Origin: Pseudomonadota bacterium
GTDB lineage: Bacteria; Pseudomonadota; Alphaproteobacteria; JACQOE01
Reading direction: 5' to 3'
NCBI GenBank assembly: GCA_016202695.1
Contig: JACQOE010000096.1
Location: 1 to 60,667 of the forward strand
DNA length: 60,667 nucleotides
The notes below the pieces were generated by a model, which worked only from the letters and a program-made list of their open reading frames with translations, was not told where the DNA came from and did no database searches. Made by a program: the position numbers and the translations under genes. Within the stretch, counting starts at the first letter, position 1; the number at the start of each line of letters is the position of its first letter. Below, in pieces: positions 1 to 8,850 of the stretch.

Positions 1-1
1 A

Positions 2-778
2 CGCAAGGCCATGCTCGAGGACAACGCCATCGTCACCGCCGGCCAGAAGGACAGTGAGGAGCTCGGCATCAAGCTCGAGAACGTCACCCCCGGGATGCTG
101 GGCAGGGCCAAGCGGGTCATCGTCGGCAAGGACGACACCACCATCGTCGGCGGCGCCGGCAAGAAGGCCGAGATCGACGCCCGCTGCGCGCAGATCCGCC
201 GCCAGATCGAGGAGACGACGTCGGACTACGACCGCGAGAAGCTCGAGGAGCGCCTCGCCAAGCTCGCCGGCGGGGTGGCGGTGATCCGGGTGGGAGGCGC
301 GACCGAGGTCGAGGTCAAGGAGCGCAAGGACCGGGTCGACGACGCCATGCACGCCACCCGCGCCGCGGTCGAGGAGGGGATCGTCGCCGGCGGCGGCGTG
401 GCCCTCCTCTACGCCGCCCGCGCCCTCGCCTCGCTCAAGCCGGAGAACGTCGATCAGAAGGTCGGCATCGACATCGTGCGCCGGGCGCTGGAGCGGCCGA
501 CCCGCGACATCGCCGCCAACAGCGGCATCGACGGATCGCTGGTGGTGGGCAAGCTCCTCGAGAGCGACAGCACCAACTTCGGCTACGACGCGCAGCGGGA
601 CAAGTACGGCGACATGTTCAAGGCCGGCATCGTCGATCCCACCAAGGTGATGCGGCTCGCGCTCCAGAACGCGGCCTCGATCGCCGGGCTCCTCATCACC
701 ACCGAGGTGCTGATCGCGGAGAGGAAGGAGCCGCCCGCCCCCGCCGCCGCCCCGGGCATGGGCGAGATGGGATACTAG
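2..778 (+). CDS. groEL: Chaperonin GroEL, 3' part (second paralogue)
   Basis: This is the C-terminal part of a 60-kDa chaperonin, the ATP-driven cytosolic folding chamber. The frame is open from base 2, so the gene starts before the window. The visible part begins at RKAMLED in the apical domain, which corresponds to about residue 284 of the complete GroEL at 10.3 kb. It contains the DDTTIV and EEGIVAGGG motifs. The tail is short, GMGEMGY, instead of the GGM-rich tail of the complete copy. Identity to that copy is high but not total, so this is a distinct paralogue. Its groES, if any, would lie upstream. rpoH follows after 110 bases. Confidence 0.95.
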   Translation, partial: RKAMLEDNAIVTAGQKDSEELGIKLENVTPGMLGRAKRVIVGKDDTTIVGGAGKKAEIDARCAQIRRQIEETTSDYDREKLEERLAKLAGGVAVIRVGGATEVEVKERKDRVDDAMHATRAAVEEGIVAGGGVALLYAARALASLKPENVDQKVGIDIVRRALERPTRDIAANSGIDGSLVVGKLLESDSTNFGYDAQRDKYGDMFKAGIVDPTKVMRLALQNAASIAGLLITTEVLIAERKEPPAPAAAPGMGEMGY

Positions 779-888
779 CCGGCCGCCCGGTCTTCGCCCC
801 AGGATCGCCCGGCCCGGGGCCGACGCCGGACCCGCCTCGCCCTCGCGGCGCCCTCGGCGCTGTTCGCGCCGCTCGCCGTGGGGGTAAC

Positions 889-1926
889 ATGTCGCGGCAG
901 GGGAAGGCCGGGGTCGGGCGACCCGCCGAGCCCGCCCTCCCGGAGCGGAGCCGCTGGAGCCGGGGCGCGAGCGCCATGGACGCCGAGACCGACAAGACCC
1001 GCCCCCGCCGGCCGACCAAGGCGGCGGCGAAGGCCGGCCGGGTGCCGGTGCTGCCGGCGCCGGGCCGGGACCTTGCCGGCTACCTGCGGGCGATCCGCAA
1101 GCTTCCCCTTCTCTCGGCCGAGGAGGAACTGGAGCTCGCCAGGCGCTGGCGAGAGACGGGCGAGCGCGCGGCCGCCGACCGGCTGGCGACCAGCCATCTC
1201 CGGCTGGTGGGCCGCATCGCCATGGGCTACCGCGGCTACGGCCTGCCGCTCGCCGACCTGATGTCGGAGGGCAACCTCGGCCTCCTCCGCGCCATCGAGC
1301 GCTTCGATCCCGACCGCGGCTTCCGGCTCGCGACCTACGCCATGTGGTGGATCCGGGCCGCGATCCAGGAGTACATCCTGCACTCCTGGTCGCTGGTGAA
1401 GATGGGCACCACGGCGGCGCAGAAGAAGCTGTTCTTCAACCTGCGGCGCCTCAGGCGCCAGCTCCAGGCGATCGACGAGGGCGAGCTCTCGCCCGAGAAC
1501 GTGAGCCGCATCGCCCGCGAGCTGGGGGTGAGCGAGGCCGAGGTGGTCGACATGGACCGGCGCCTCGCCGGCCCCGACCAGTCGCTCAACGTCCCCGTGG
1601 CGGCCGAGGGTGGACTCGAGTGGCAGGAGTGGCTGGTCGATGCCGGCCCCGACCAGGAGGCGACGCTCGCCGACCGCGAGGAGGTCGCGCGGCGCCGCGC
1701 GCTCCTGACCCGGGCCCTCGCGGCGCTGAGCGAGCGCGAGCGCCACATCCTCGAGGAGCGGCGGCTCAAGGCGCGGCCGAAGACGCTCGACGAGCTGAGC
1801 CGGCATTACGGCGTCTCGCGCGAGCGGGTGCGCCAGATCGAGGCCCGCGCGCTCGACAAGCTCGAGAAGCAGGTGCGGGCGCTGGCTACCGAGCCGGCCC
1901 CGCCCGGGAGCGCGAAGGACCGGTGA
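889..1926 (+). CDS. rpoH: Heat-shock sigma factor RpoH (sigma-32)
   Basis: Alternative sigma factor that directs RNA polymerase to heat-shock promoters. In the 345-residue reading, sigma region 2 (EGNLGLLRAIERFDP to YAMWWIR) lies at about 127-156. The diagnostic RpoH box QKKLFFNLR is at 178-186. The region 4 helix-turn-helix (TLDELSRHYGVSRERVRQIE) is at 299-318. The family is usually near 300 residues. An ATG at 976 would give 316 residues and fits the family N-terminus better, but the ATG at 889 has the clearer ribosome-binding site (GGGGG, 4 bases away), so I keep it with reservation. Its place directly behind groEL couples a chaperonin and its likely regulator. Confidence 0.95.
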   Translation: MSRQGKAGVGRPAEPALPERSRWSRGASAMDAETDKTRPRRPTKAAAKAGRVPVLPAPGRDLAGYLRAIRKLPLLSAEEELELARRWRETGERAAADRLATSHLRLVGRIAMGYRGYGLPLADLMSEGNLGLLRAIERFDPDRGFRLATYAMWWIRAAIQEYILHSWSLVKMGTTAAQKKLFFNLRRLRRQLQAIDEGELSPENVSRIARELGVSEAEVVDMDRRLAGPDQSLNVPVAAEGGLEWQEWLVDAGPDQEATLADREEVARRRALLTRALAALSERERHILEERRLKARPKTLDELSRHYGVSRERVRQIEARALDKLEKQVRALATEPAPPGSAKDR

Positions 1927-2042
1927 GGCCCCGGCCCGGGCCGTCGGCGGGGGCGCGGCGAGGCCGCCGGGGGCGGAACCGGGCTTGGATCGGCCGGCGG
2001 CGTGCACCACGTATATCCATAAAATCTCTATGGAGGCGGGCC

Positions 2043-2291
2043 ATGATCGACAGCATACGCAGGCTCGTCCGGCGCTTCCCCGAGGACGTGGGCACGATCC
2101 GCGTCCTGTTCGCGTCCGATCCCGGCTTCGCGCGGCTCTGCCGCGAATACGGCGCGATCAACGCCGAGGTCGGCCGTCTCGAGCGCTCGCAAGCGGGCAC
2201 CCGCGACGAGGACGGCGAGGGGCTGAGGCGGCTCCTGACCTCGGTGGAAGAGGAGTTGCTGGCACGGATTGAGGGCTATCGGCCGCTTTGA
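2043..2291 (+). CDS. Small conserved-looking hypothetical protein
   Basis: An 82-residue cytoplasmic protein with no family I can name. The start is chosen because GGAGG lies 6 bases before the ATG. The sequence (IRRLVRRFPEDVGTIRVLFASDPGFARLCREY) has alternating charged and hydrophobic residues typical of a small helical protein, and no signal or membrane segment. A short AT-rich stretch (tatatccataaaatctctat) just upstream contrasts with the surrounding GC-rich DNA and may hold its promoter. It could be a small regulatory or adaptor protein, but nothing seen decides this. Confidence 0.6.
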   Translation: MIDSIRRLVRRFPEDVGTIRVLFASDPGFARLCREYGAINAEVGRLERSQAGTRDEDGEGLRRLLTSVEEELLARIEGYRPL

Positions 2292-2380
2292 ACCGGGGCG
2301 CCGATCGCGCCCGCGGGACCGGCGGCCCGGGCCGACGGCGCCGGAAGGGGTGGGTCGGTATCGCGTGGACCGGGGGAGCC

Positions 2381-4090
2381 ATGGACACCTCTCCTGAACT
2401 CCTCGCCCGCCGGATCGGCGCCGGAACCGGGCGCGAGCGGGCAGACCTGGTGATCCGCGGCACCCGCTTCCTCGACGTCGCCACCGGCGAGCTCGACTCC
2501 GGCGACATCGCGGTGGCCGGCGAGGCGATCGTCGGCACCGGCGAGGAATACCGCGGCGAGACCGAGATCGACGGCCGCGACCTGGTGGTCGTGCCCGGCT
2601 TCGTCGATGCCCACGTCCACGTCGAAAGTTCGCTGGTCGCGCCGGCCGAGTTCGACCGCTCGGTGCTGCCGCGCGGCACCACCGCCGCGGTTTGCGACCC
2701 CCACGAGATCTGCAACGTCTGCGGCGCCGAGGGGCTCCGCTACGTCCTCGATCAGGCGGCGGGCCTGGCGATGGATCTCTTCGTCCAGCTCCCGAGCTGC
2801 GTGCCGGCGACCGGGCTCGAGACCGCCGGCGCCGAGCTGGCGGCCGACGACCTGATCCCCTTTCGCGACCACCCCTCTGCGATCGGGCTCGCCGAGATGA
2901 TGAACTTCCCCGGCGTGCTGGCCCGCGATCCCGCGGTGCTGGCCAAGCTCGCCGCCTTCGCCGGCCGGCACGTCGACGGGCACGCGCCGCTGGTGCGGGG
3001 CTACGACCTCAACGGCTACCTCGCCGCCGGCATCCGCACCGACCACGAGAGCACCTCCTGCGAGGAGGCGCGCGAGAAGCTCGCCAAGGGCATGCACGTC
3101 TTCATCCGCGAGGGCAGCGCCTCGAAGGACGCGCGGGCTCTGGCTCCGCTCCTCGGCGGGCGGACCTGGCCGTTCCTCGCCCTCTGCACCGACGACCGCA
3201 ACCCGCTGGACGTGGCCGAGGAGGGGCACATCGACTTCGCCATCCGCGCCGTCATCGCCGCCGGCGCGCCCCCGGCCGCGGCCTATTCGGCGGCGAGCTA
3301 CGGCGCCGCCCACGCCTTCGGCCTCCGTGACCGCGGCCGGGTCGCCCCCGGCTATCGCGCCGACCTGGTGCTGCTCGCCGACGTCGAGCGCTGCGCCGTC
3401 GCCCAAGTGATCAAGGACGGGCGCGTGGTGACCCCCGGGACCTTCGCCGCCGTCCCCCGCGTCGCTCCCGTCGCGCTCCGCTCGGTCCGGCTCGAGCCGG
3501 TCTCGGCCGCGGCCTTCGCGGTGCCGGCGCCGGGCCCCGGCGGCCCGGTCATCGGCCTCGTCCCCGAGCGCATCCTGACCAAGCACCTGACGCTCGCGCT
3601 CCCCTACCGCGAGGGCTGCCGCCACCCCGATCCCGGGCGGGACGTGCAGAAGGTGTGCGTCTTCCACCGCCACGGCCGCAACCGCAACGTCGGGCGCGGC
3701 TTCGTCAAGGGCTTCGGGCTGAAGGCGGGCGCGCTAGCCTCGAGCGTCGGCCACGACAGTCACAACCTCACCGTGGTGGGCGTGGACGACGCCGACATGG
3801 CGCTCGCGGTCAACCGCTTGATCGAGCTCCAGGGCGGCTTCGTCGCCGCCGCAGGCGGCCGGGTGCGGGCCGAGCTCGCGCTCCCCATCGCCGGGCTGAT
3901 GAGCACCGCCCCGGCCGAGGAGGTGGCGGCGCGGCTCAAGCCGCTGCGGGCGGCGGCGAGGGCGATGGGCTGCCCGCTCAAGGAGCCGTTCCTCCAGCTC
4001 TCGTTCCTGCCGCTCCCCGTCATCCCCCACCTCAAGATCACCGACCGCGGCCTGGTGGACGTGGACCGCTTCGAGCTGATCGCGGCCTGA
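2381..4090 (+). CDS. ade: Adenine deaminase
   Basis: Hydrolyses adenine to hypoxanthine and ammonia in purine salvage. The 569-residue protein is an amidohydrolase of the Ade family. It has an N-terminal beta-sandwich, then PGFVDAHVHVESS with metal-binding H78 and H80 and the Ade-typical E82-S-S. TDHES and CTDDRNPLD follow in the barrel, and a C-terminal Ade-specific domain ends the protein. The start has GGGGGA 4 bases upstream. The product hypoxanthine is the substrate of the convergent neighbour hpt, whose stop codon lies two bases away. Family length is normal, so the gene looks intact. Confidence 0.93.
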   Translation: MDTSPELLARRIGAGTGRERADLVIRGTRFLDVATGELDSGDIAVAGEAIVGTGEEYRGETEIDGRDLVVVPGFVDAHVHVESSLVAPAEFDRSVLPRGTTAAVCDPHEICNVCGAEGLRYVLDQAAGLAMDLFVQLPSCVPATGLETAGAELAADDLIPFRDHPSAIGLAEMMNFPGVLARDPAVLAKLAAFAGRHVDGHAPLVRGYDLNGYLAAGIRTDHESTSCEEAREKLAKGMHVFIREGSASKDARALAPLLGGRTWPFLALCTDDRNPLDVAEEGHIDFAIRAVIAAGAPPAAAYSAASYGAAHAFGLRDRGRVAPGYRADLVLLADVERCAVAQVIKDGRVVTPGTFAAVPRVAPVALRSVRLEPVSAAAFAVPAPGPGGPVIGLVPERILTKHLTLALPYREGCRHPDPGRDVQKVCVFHRHGRNRNVGRGFVKGFGLKAGALASSVGHDSHNLTVVGVDDADMALAVNRLIELQGGFVAAAGGRVRAELALPIAGLMSTAPAEEVAARLKPLRAAARAMGCPLKEPFLQLSFLPLPVIPHLKITDRGLVDVDRFELIAA

Positions 4091-4092
4091 TC

Positions 4093-4614
4093 TCAGTCGA
4101 CGGTGCCGATGTCGGGCAGGTGGCGGTAGTCCTCGGCGTGGTCGATCCCGTAGCCGACGATGAAGAGGTCGTCGACGCGAAAGCCGACGAAGTCGCAGGC
4201 GAGCGGCACCTCGCGCCGGCTCGGCTTGTCGACCAGCACGCAGGTCCAGACCCGGGCCGCGCCGCGGGCGAGGATGCGGTCCCGCGCGAAGGCGAGCGAG
4301 CGGCCGGTATCCAGGATGTCGTCGAGCAGCAGCACCGGCTGGCCGGGGACCTCGGCCGGCACCCCGCCGATCAGGCGCACCTCGCCGCGCGAGGTCTTGC
4401 CGGCGCCGTAGCTCGCCACCTGCATGAAGGCGACCCGCGGCCGCGCCCCGGCGCGGTCGAGCGCGCGCACGAGGTCGGCGGCGAAGACGAAGCTCCCCTT
4501 GAGGAGGGCGACGAGAAGGAAGCGGGGGGGAAGGGCGCGCGCGATCTCGCCGCCCAGCTCCTCCACCCGGCGGGCGATCTCGTCGGCGCCGAAGAGTTTC
4601 CGCACCCGGGCCAA
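4093..4614 (-). CDS. hpt: Hypoxanthine phosphoribosyltransferase
   Basis: Transfers the phosphoribosyl group of PRPP to hypoxanthine or guanine, making IMP or GMP. The 173-residue protein is a type I phosphoribosyltransferase. It has LKGSFVFAADL at about 38-48 and the PRPP loop VLLLDDILDTGRS at 94-106, then a VDKPSRR and DFVGFRVDDLFIVGYGID C-terminus typical of Hpt. The first possible start is TTG at 4614; a GTG three codons later is an alternative, and there is no ATG. It converges on ade, so deamination and phosphoribosylation of the same base are encoded side by side. Confidence 0.93.
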   Translation of the reverse strand: MARVRKLFGADEIARRVEELGGEIARALPPRFLLVALLKGSFVFAADLVRALDRAGARPRVAFMQVASYGAGKTSRGEVRLIGGVPAEVPGQPVLLLDDILDTGRSLAFARDRILARGAARVWTCVLVDKPSRREVPLACDFVGFRVDDLFIVGYGIDHAEDYRHLPDIGTVD

Positions 4615-4827
4615 GGCGCCCCCGCGAGCCCTCGCGTCCGGCCCCAGGATGCCCGAAGCGCGCCCGCCCGTCGATGGCCGGGCGCCCGCGCCCGCGACGC
4701 GGCCCGTGACAGCGGCGGAACAGAGCGGCTAGAGTCGACCCGCGGGGAGGCTGTCCCGCGGCCGCTGGTCCGGCCCGGGTCCCGCGCATCGACAGAATCG
4801 ACGAAAAGGGAAACTTGGGGGACCGCC

Positions 4828-5811
4828 ATGAGGGTTTTTCACGTCGCCATCGGGCTCGCGCTCGCCGCCGGCCTCGCCGGCCGGGCATGGGCCGCCGAGA
4901 TCGAGCTCAAGTTCGGCCATGTCGGCGAGCCGGGCTCGCTGTTCACCGCCTCCGCCGACGAGTTCGCCAAGCGCGCCAACGTCGCGCTCGCCGGCAAGGC
5001 CAGGGTCTCGGTGTTCGGGTCGAGTCAGCTCGGGAGCGACTCCGAGCTCCTGCAGAAGCTCAAGCTCGGCACCGTCGACTTCGCGCTGCCGTCGACCGCG
5101 ATGTCCACGGTCGCCGACGAGTTCGGCCTGTTCGAGCTCCCCTATCTGGTCAAGGACCGCGCCCACATGGGCCGGATCGAGAAGGATATCCTGTGGCCGA
5201 GGCTCGCCCCCGCGGTCGAGGCCAAGGGCTACAAGATCATCGCCACCTGGGAGAACGGCTTCCGCCACGTCACCAACAACGTCCGCCCGATCGCCCGGCC
5301 CGAGGACCTGAAGGGCATCAAGCTCCGCACGCCGCAGGGCAAGTGGCGGGTGAAGATGTTCCAGGCCTACGGCGCAAACCCCTCGCCGATGGCCTTCTCC
5401 GAGGTCTTCGTCGCCCTCAAGACCGGGGTGATGGACGGGCAGGAGAACCCCTTCGCCCAGATCTACTCGGCCAAGTTCCAGGAGGTGCAGAAGTACCTCT
5501 CGCTCACCGGGCACGTCTACACGCCGGCCTATGTGACGGTGGGGGCGAAGAAATGGGGCGAGCTGCCGGCGGAGGTGCGGGGCGCGCTCGAGCGCATCGC
5601 CAAGGAGACGCAGGCCTTCGTCTACAAGACCGCGGTGGCTATGGAGGACGACCTCCTGGCCAAGATCAAGTCCGCCGGCGTCACGGTCAACACGCCCAAC
5701 AAGGACGCCTTCATACGGGCCAGCCAGCCGATCTACGACGAGTTCGCGGGCTCGGTCAAAGGCGCCAAGGAGATGATCGAGCGGGCGATCGCGCTGGGGC
5801 GCACCTCCTGA
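4828..5811 (+). CDS. dctP: TRAP transporter substrate-binding protein DctP (system 1)
   Basis: Periplasmic solute receptor of a tripartite TRAP transporter. The 327-residue protein has a Sec signal peptide (MRVFHVAIGLALAAGLAGRA, cut near AWA). The mature domain carries the DctP signatures ENGFRHVTNNVRPI, DLKGIKLRTP and SEVFVALKTGVMDGQENP; the last is the substrate and orientation motif, and the conserved Arg of KLRTP usually binds a carboxylate. The start has GGGGGA upstream. DctQ and DctM genes follow directly, making a complete system. The substrate cannot be told from sequence, but an organic acid is likely. Confidence 0.93.
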   Translation: MRVFHVAIGLALAAGLAGRAWAAEIELKFGHVGEPGSLFTASADEFAKRANVALAGKARVSVFGSSQLGSDSELLQKLKLGTVDFALPSTAMSTVADEFGLFELPYLVKDRAHMGRIEKDILWPRLAPAVEAKGYKIIATWENGFRHVTNNVRPIARPEDLKGIKLRTPQGKWRVKMFQAYGANPSPMAFSEVFVALKTGVMDGQENPFAQIYSAKFQEVQKYLSLTGHVYTPAYVTVGAKKWGELPAEVRGALERIAKETQAFVYKTAVAMEDDLLAKIKSAGVTVNTPNKDAFIRASQPIYDEFAGSVKGAKEMIERAIALGRTS

Positions 5812-5905
5812 GCCGCGGCGCGCCGCGTTGCCCGCCGCCCCGCCCCTGGCGCAGGGCGGCGGCGTTCCCCGATCCCTTCGCCACCCGCCGACGGGAGGTC
5901 CGCCC

Positions 5906-6424
5906 GTGCCCGCGCTCTCGCGCCTTCGCGCCCCGCTCGAACGCCTGCTCGAGGCGATCACGCTTGCCTTGATGACGGCGATGGCGACGGTGGTGGTGGT
6001 GGCCGTCGTCTATCGCAAGCTCGGCGCCTCGCTGGTCTGGTACGACGAGGTCGCCTCGGTCATGCTCGCCTGGCTCACCTACTACGGCGCGGCGCTGGCC
6101 GCGCTCAAGCGCGCCCACATCGGCTTCCCCGGCCTCCTCCAGGCGATGCCGCCCCGCGCGCGCCTCGCCGCCGTGGTCGCCGGCGAGGCGGTGGTCGTCG
6201 CCTTCTTCCTGCTCCTCGCCTGGGTCGGCTGGGAGGTGCTGGAGGTGCTCGAGACCGAGACTCTGGTCAGCCTTCCCTGGGTGCCCGTGCGCTTCAGCCA
6301 GTCGGTGATCCCGATCGGGGCCGCCCTGTTCGTGATCGCCGAGTTCCTGGTCCTGCCTGAGGCGCTGGCCGAGGCGCGGGCGGGCGTTCCCGCGTCCGCG
6401 GGCGCCGAGGCGGGCGGGTCGTGA
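5906..6424 (+). CDS. dctQ: TRAP transporter small permease DctQ (system 1)
   Basis: Small four-helix inner-membrane subunit of the TRAP transporter. The protein has 172 residues when started at the GTG at 5906, which has GGGAGG 7 bases upstream. A TTG at 5828 would add an unlikely Pro/Gly-rich leader. Hydrophobic segments appear at LALMTAMATVVVVAVVY, around MLAWLTYYGAALAA, AVVAGEAVVVAFFLLLAWVG, and VIPIGAALFVIAEFLVL. The KRAHIGF motif after the second helix is typical of DctQ. Its stop overlaps the GTG start of dctM by four bases, so the two are translationally coupled. Confidence 0.9.
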   Translation: MPALSRLRAPLERLLEAITLALMTAMATVVVVAVVYRKLGASLVWYDEVASVMLAWLTYYGAALAALKRAHIGFPGLLQAMPPRARLAAVVAGEAVVVAFFLLLAWVGWEVLEVLETETLVSLPWVPVRFSQSVIPIGAALFVIAEFLVLPEALAEARAGVPASAGAEAGGS

Positions 6425-7704
6425 CCGTCCTCCTGATGTTCGCCGGGCTCGTCGCCCTGGTGCTGATCAACGTCCCGATCGCGGTGGCGCTGGCGGCGGT
6501 GGCGGTGGCGGCGATGATCGCCACCGGCGGCGCCGACCTCCTGCCCAACGTCGCCCTGGTGATGTACGGCGGCGCCACCCAGTTCCCGCTCCTCGCCATC
6601 CCGCTCTTCATCCTCGCCGGGGCGATCATGAACGCCTCGGGCATCTCGCGGCGCCTGATCGCCTTCGCCACGGCGCTGCTCGGCTTCGTCCGCGGCGGGC
6701 TGTCGATGGTGGCGATCGGCTCGTCGATGTTCTTCGCCGAGATCTCGGGCTCGGCGGTGGCGGATGTCGTCGCGCTGGGCTCGATCCTGATCCCGGCGAT
6801 GCGGCGGAAGGGCTATTCCCGCGCCTTCGCCGCCGCGGTCTGCTCCTCCTCGGCGACCCTGGCGGTGATCATCCCGCCCTCGATCCCGATGATTCTCTAC
6901 GCGGTGATGTCGGACAGCTCGGTCGTGCAGCTGTTCGTGGCCGGGATCGTACCGGGGGTTCTGGGCGGGCTCCTGATGATGGTCCTCGCGTACTGGTTCG
7001 CCCGCCGCCGCGACCTCCCGGTCGAGCAGGCGTTCGACCTTTGCCGCCTGTGGGCGGCGTTCAAGGACGCCTCCTGGACCTTCCTCCTGCCGGTGATCAT
7101 CCTCGGCGGCATCTTCGGCGGCTTCGTCACCGCGACCGAGGGGGCGGGGCTGGCGGTGGCGGCGGCGCTGTTCGTCGGCGGCGCGATCTACCGCGAGCTC
7201 GACTGGCGCCAGCTCGGGAGGGCGATGATCGAGGGCGGCGTGCAGACCGCGGTGGTGATGCTGCTGGTCGCCGCCTCGGCCCTGGTCGGCGTCTATCTCA
7301 CCGAGCAGCGGCTGCCGCAGGAGCTGGCCGCCGCCATCGCCCGCCTCACCGACAACCGCTACGTGGTGCTCGCCCTCCTCAACCTCTTGTTCCTCGCGCT
7401 CGGGCTCTTCCTGCACTCGGCGGCGGCGATCATCCTGGTGGTGCCGATCGTCATGCCGCTGGTCAAGGCGGTCGGGATCGACCCCGTGCATTTCGGCCTG
7501 ATCGTCACCCTCAACCTCGGCATCGGCCAGCAGACGCCGCCGGTGGCGAGCGTGCTGATCACCGCCTGCTCGATCGCCAAGGCCGACGTCTGGGAGGTGA
7601 CGCGGGTGAACGTCTACTTCATCGCCGTGCTGCTGGCGGTGCTGATCCTGGTCACCTACGTGCCGTTCGTGCCGATGGGCCTGGTGTGGCTGTTCTACGG
7701 GTGA
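6421..7704 (+). CDS. dctM: TRAP transporter large permease DctM (system 1)
   Basis: Large subunit of the sodium-driven TRAP transporter, forming the transport path across the inner membrane. It has 427 residues, the normal length, with about twelve hydrophobic segments. Typical DctM signatures are present: PLLAIPLFILAGAIMNASGI, FAEISGSAVADV, IIPPSIPMILYAVMSDSS, FVTATEGAG and NLGIGQQTPPV. It starts at a GTG overlapping the dctQ stop (GTGA). It completes the first DctPQM operon. No regulator gene adjoins, so induction cannot be inferred. Confidence 0.95.
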   Translation: MTVLLMFAGLVALVLINVPIAVALAAVAVAAMIATGGADLLPNVALVMYGGATQFPLLAIPLFILAGAIMNASGISRRLIAFATALLGFVRGGLSMVAIGSSMFFAEISGSAVADVVALGSILIPAMRRKGYSRAFAAAVCSSSATLAVIIPPSIPMILYAVMSDSSVVQLFVAGIVPGVLGGLLMMVLAYWFARRRDLPVEQAFDLCRLWAAFKDASWTFLLPVIILGGIFGGFVTATEGAGLAVAAALFVGGAIYRELDWRQLGRAMIEGGVQTAVVMLLVAASALVGVYLTEQRLPQELAAAIARLTDNRYVVLALLNLLFLALGLFLHSAAAIILVVPIVMPLVKAVGIDPVHFGLIVTLNLGIGQQTPPVASVLITACSIAKADVWEVTRVNVYFIAVLLAVLILVTYVPFVPMGLVWLFYG

Positions 7705-7892
7705 TCCGGGGCCGGCGCTCAGGCCGCCGATGAGGCGGGAATGGTTTGTGGAGGGGTGTCCTCTTCGCGCCGGCCGGCAAACCTGTCGCAAGCGGGAACC
7801 GCGGAACTTCGGCGACTGGCTCAACCTGTACCGGAATTCGAACACCTGGCGCATGACAGGTGCCGAGACCTCGAACTGGGAGAGAAGCCGCC

Positions 7893-8675
7893 ATGCCCTC
7901 GGACCCCGTCCTCGTCGCCCGCGACGGCGCGATCGCGACCCTCACCCTCAACCGGCCGGAGAAACTGAACGCGCTCACGCTGCCGATGTGGCGGCGCCTC
8001 GGCGAGCGGTTCGCCGAGATATCGGCCGACGATCGCCTGCGCTGCATCGTGATCCGCGGGGCGGGCGGCAAGGCGTTCGCGCCCGGCAACGACATCTCCG
8101 AGTTCGCCGCGGTGCGCTCGACCCCGGACGAGGCCAAGGCCTACGGCGCCGTGATGCACGGCGCGCTCGCCGCCGTCCGCGACTGCCGCCATCCGGTGGT
8201 GGCGCTGATCGAGGGCGTGTGCGTCGGCGGCGGGCTCGAGATCGCGGCCCTCTGCGACCTCCGCATCTGCGGCGAATCGAGCCGCTTCGGCGTGCCGATC
8301 GCCCGCCTCGGGCTGGTGATGGCCTATGCCGAGCTCGAGGGGCTGGTGCGGCTCGCGAGCCCGGCGGTGGCGGCGGAGATCCTGATCGAGGGGCGGGTGT
8401 TCGGCGCCGCCGAGGCGCGCGAGAAGGGGCTGGTGACGCGGGTGGTGCCGGACGCCCGGGTCGCGGACGAGGCCTATGCCGCCGCCGGCCGGATCGCCGC
8501 CGGGGCGCCGCTGGTGGCGCGCTGGCACAAGCGGTTCTTGCGGCGCATGGCCGATCCCCGCCCGCTCGCCGAGGCCGAGGCGGACGAGGCCTACGCCTGC
8601 TACGCCACCGAGGATTTCCGCGAGGGCGTGCGCGCCTTCCTGGAGAAGCGCGCGCCGGCGTTCAAGGGGCGGTGA
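7893..8675 (+). CDS. Enoyl-CoA hydratase/isomerase (crotonase) family protein
   Basis: Member of the crotonase fold, acting on acyl-CoA thioesters in the cytosol. The 260-residue protein shows LNRPEKLNALT, the first oxyanion-hole motif FAPGNDISEF (about 62-71) and the second, EGVCVGGGLEIAALCD, with E116 where hydratases have their first catalytic Glu. The usual second Glu motif (PEI..G..PG) reads GVPIARLGLVMAYAE, so that acid is missing and true hydratase chemistry is doubtful. The ATG at 7893 is preferred because GGGAGA precedes it. It stands alone between the TRAP operon and a repeat element. Confidence 0.85.
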   Translation: MPSDPVLVARDGAIATLTLNRPEKLNALTLPMWRRLGERFAEISADDRLRCIVIRGAGGKAFAPGNDISEFAAVRSTPDEAKAYGAVMHGALAAVRDCRHPVVALIEGVCVGGGLEIAALCDLRICGESSRFGVPIARLGLVMAYAELEGLVRLASPAVAAEILIEGRVFGAAEAREKGLVTRVVPDARVADEAYAAAGRIAAGAPLVARWHKRFLRRMADPRPLAEAEADEAYACYATEDFREGVRAFLEKRAPAFKGR

Positions 8676-8690
8676 GTTGCAATCACTACG

Positions 8691-8850
8691 TTAGAGCCCG
8701 TTGCCATGAATTTGGAATCGGCCCCCCTCACCCTCCCCTCTCCCCCCGCTTGCGGGGGGAGAGGGTCGCGAAGGGTTGGCGCGTCGGCACGACGCGCCTT
8801 ACCCGAAGCTGGGTGAGGGGGTGATCCCGCCTTTGCGAAACGGGCTCTAA
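8691..8850. mobile_element. MITE-like palindromic element with 12-bp inverted ends
   Basis: A 160-base non-coding unit is bounded by perfect inverted repeats: TTAGAGCCCGTT at 8691-8702 and AACGGGCTCTAA at 8839-8850. Inside lies a second large hairpin with CCCTCACCC near the left and GGGTGAGGG near the right, plus a smaller hairpin around CCCGCTTGCGGG. The TA next to GAGCCCGTT at both ends would fit a TA-targeting IS630-type element, which is inference. It overlaps the stop codon of the leftward gene beside it. Its core resembles the repeat at 18.9 kb. Confidence 0.6.

Noticed and set aside
6082..7854. A 590-residue minus-strand frame opposite the first TRAP permease
   Set aside because: His/Asp/Arg-rich shadow of a membrane protein gene; no start signal.
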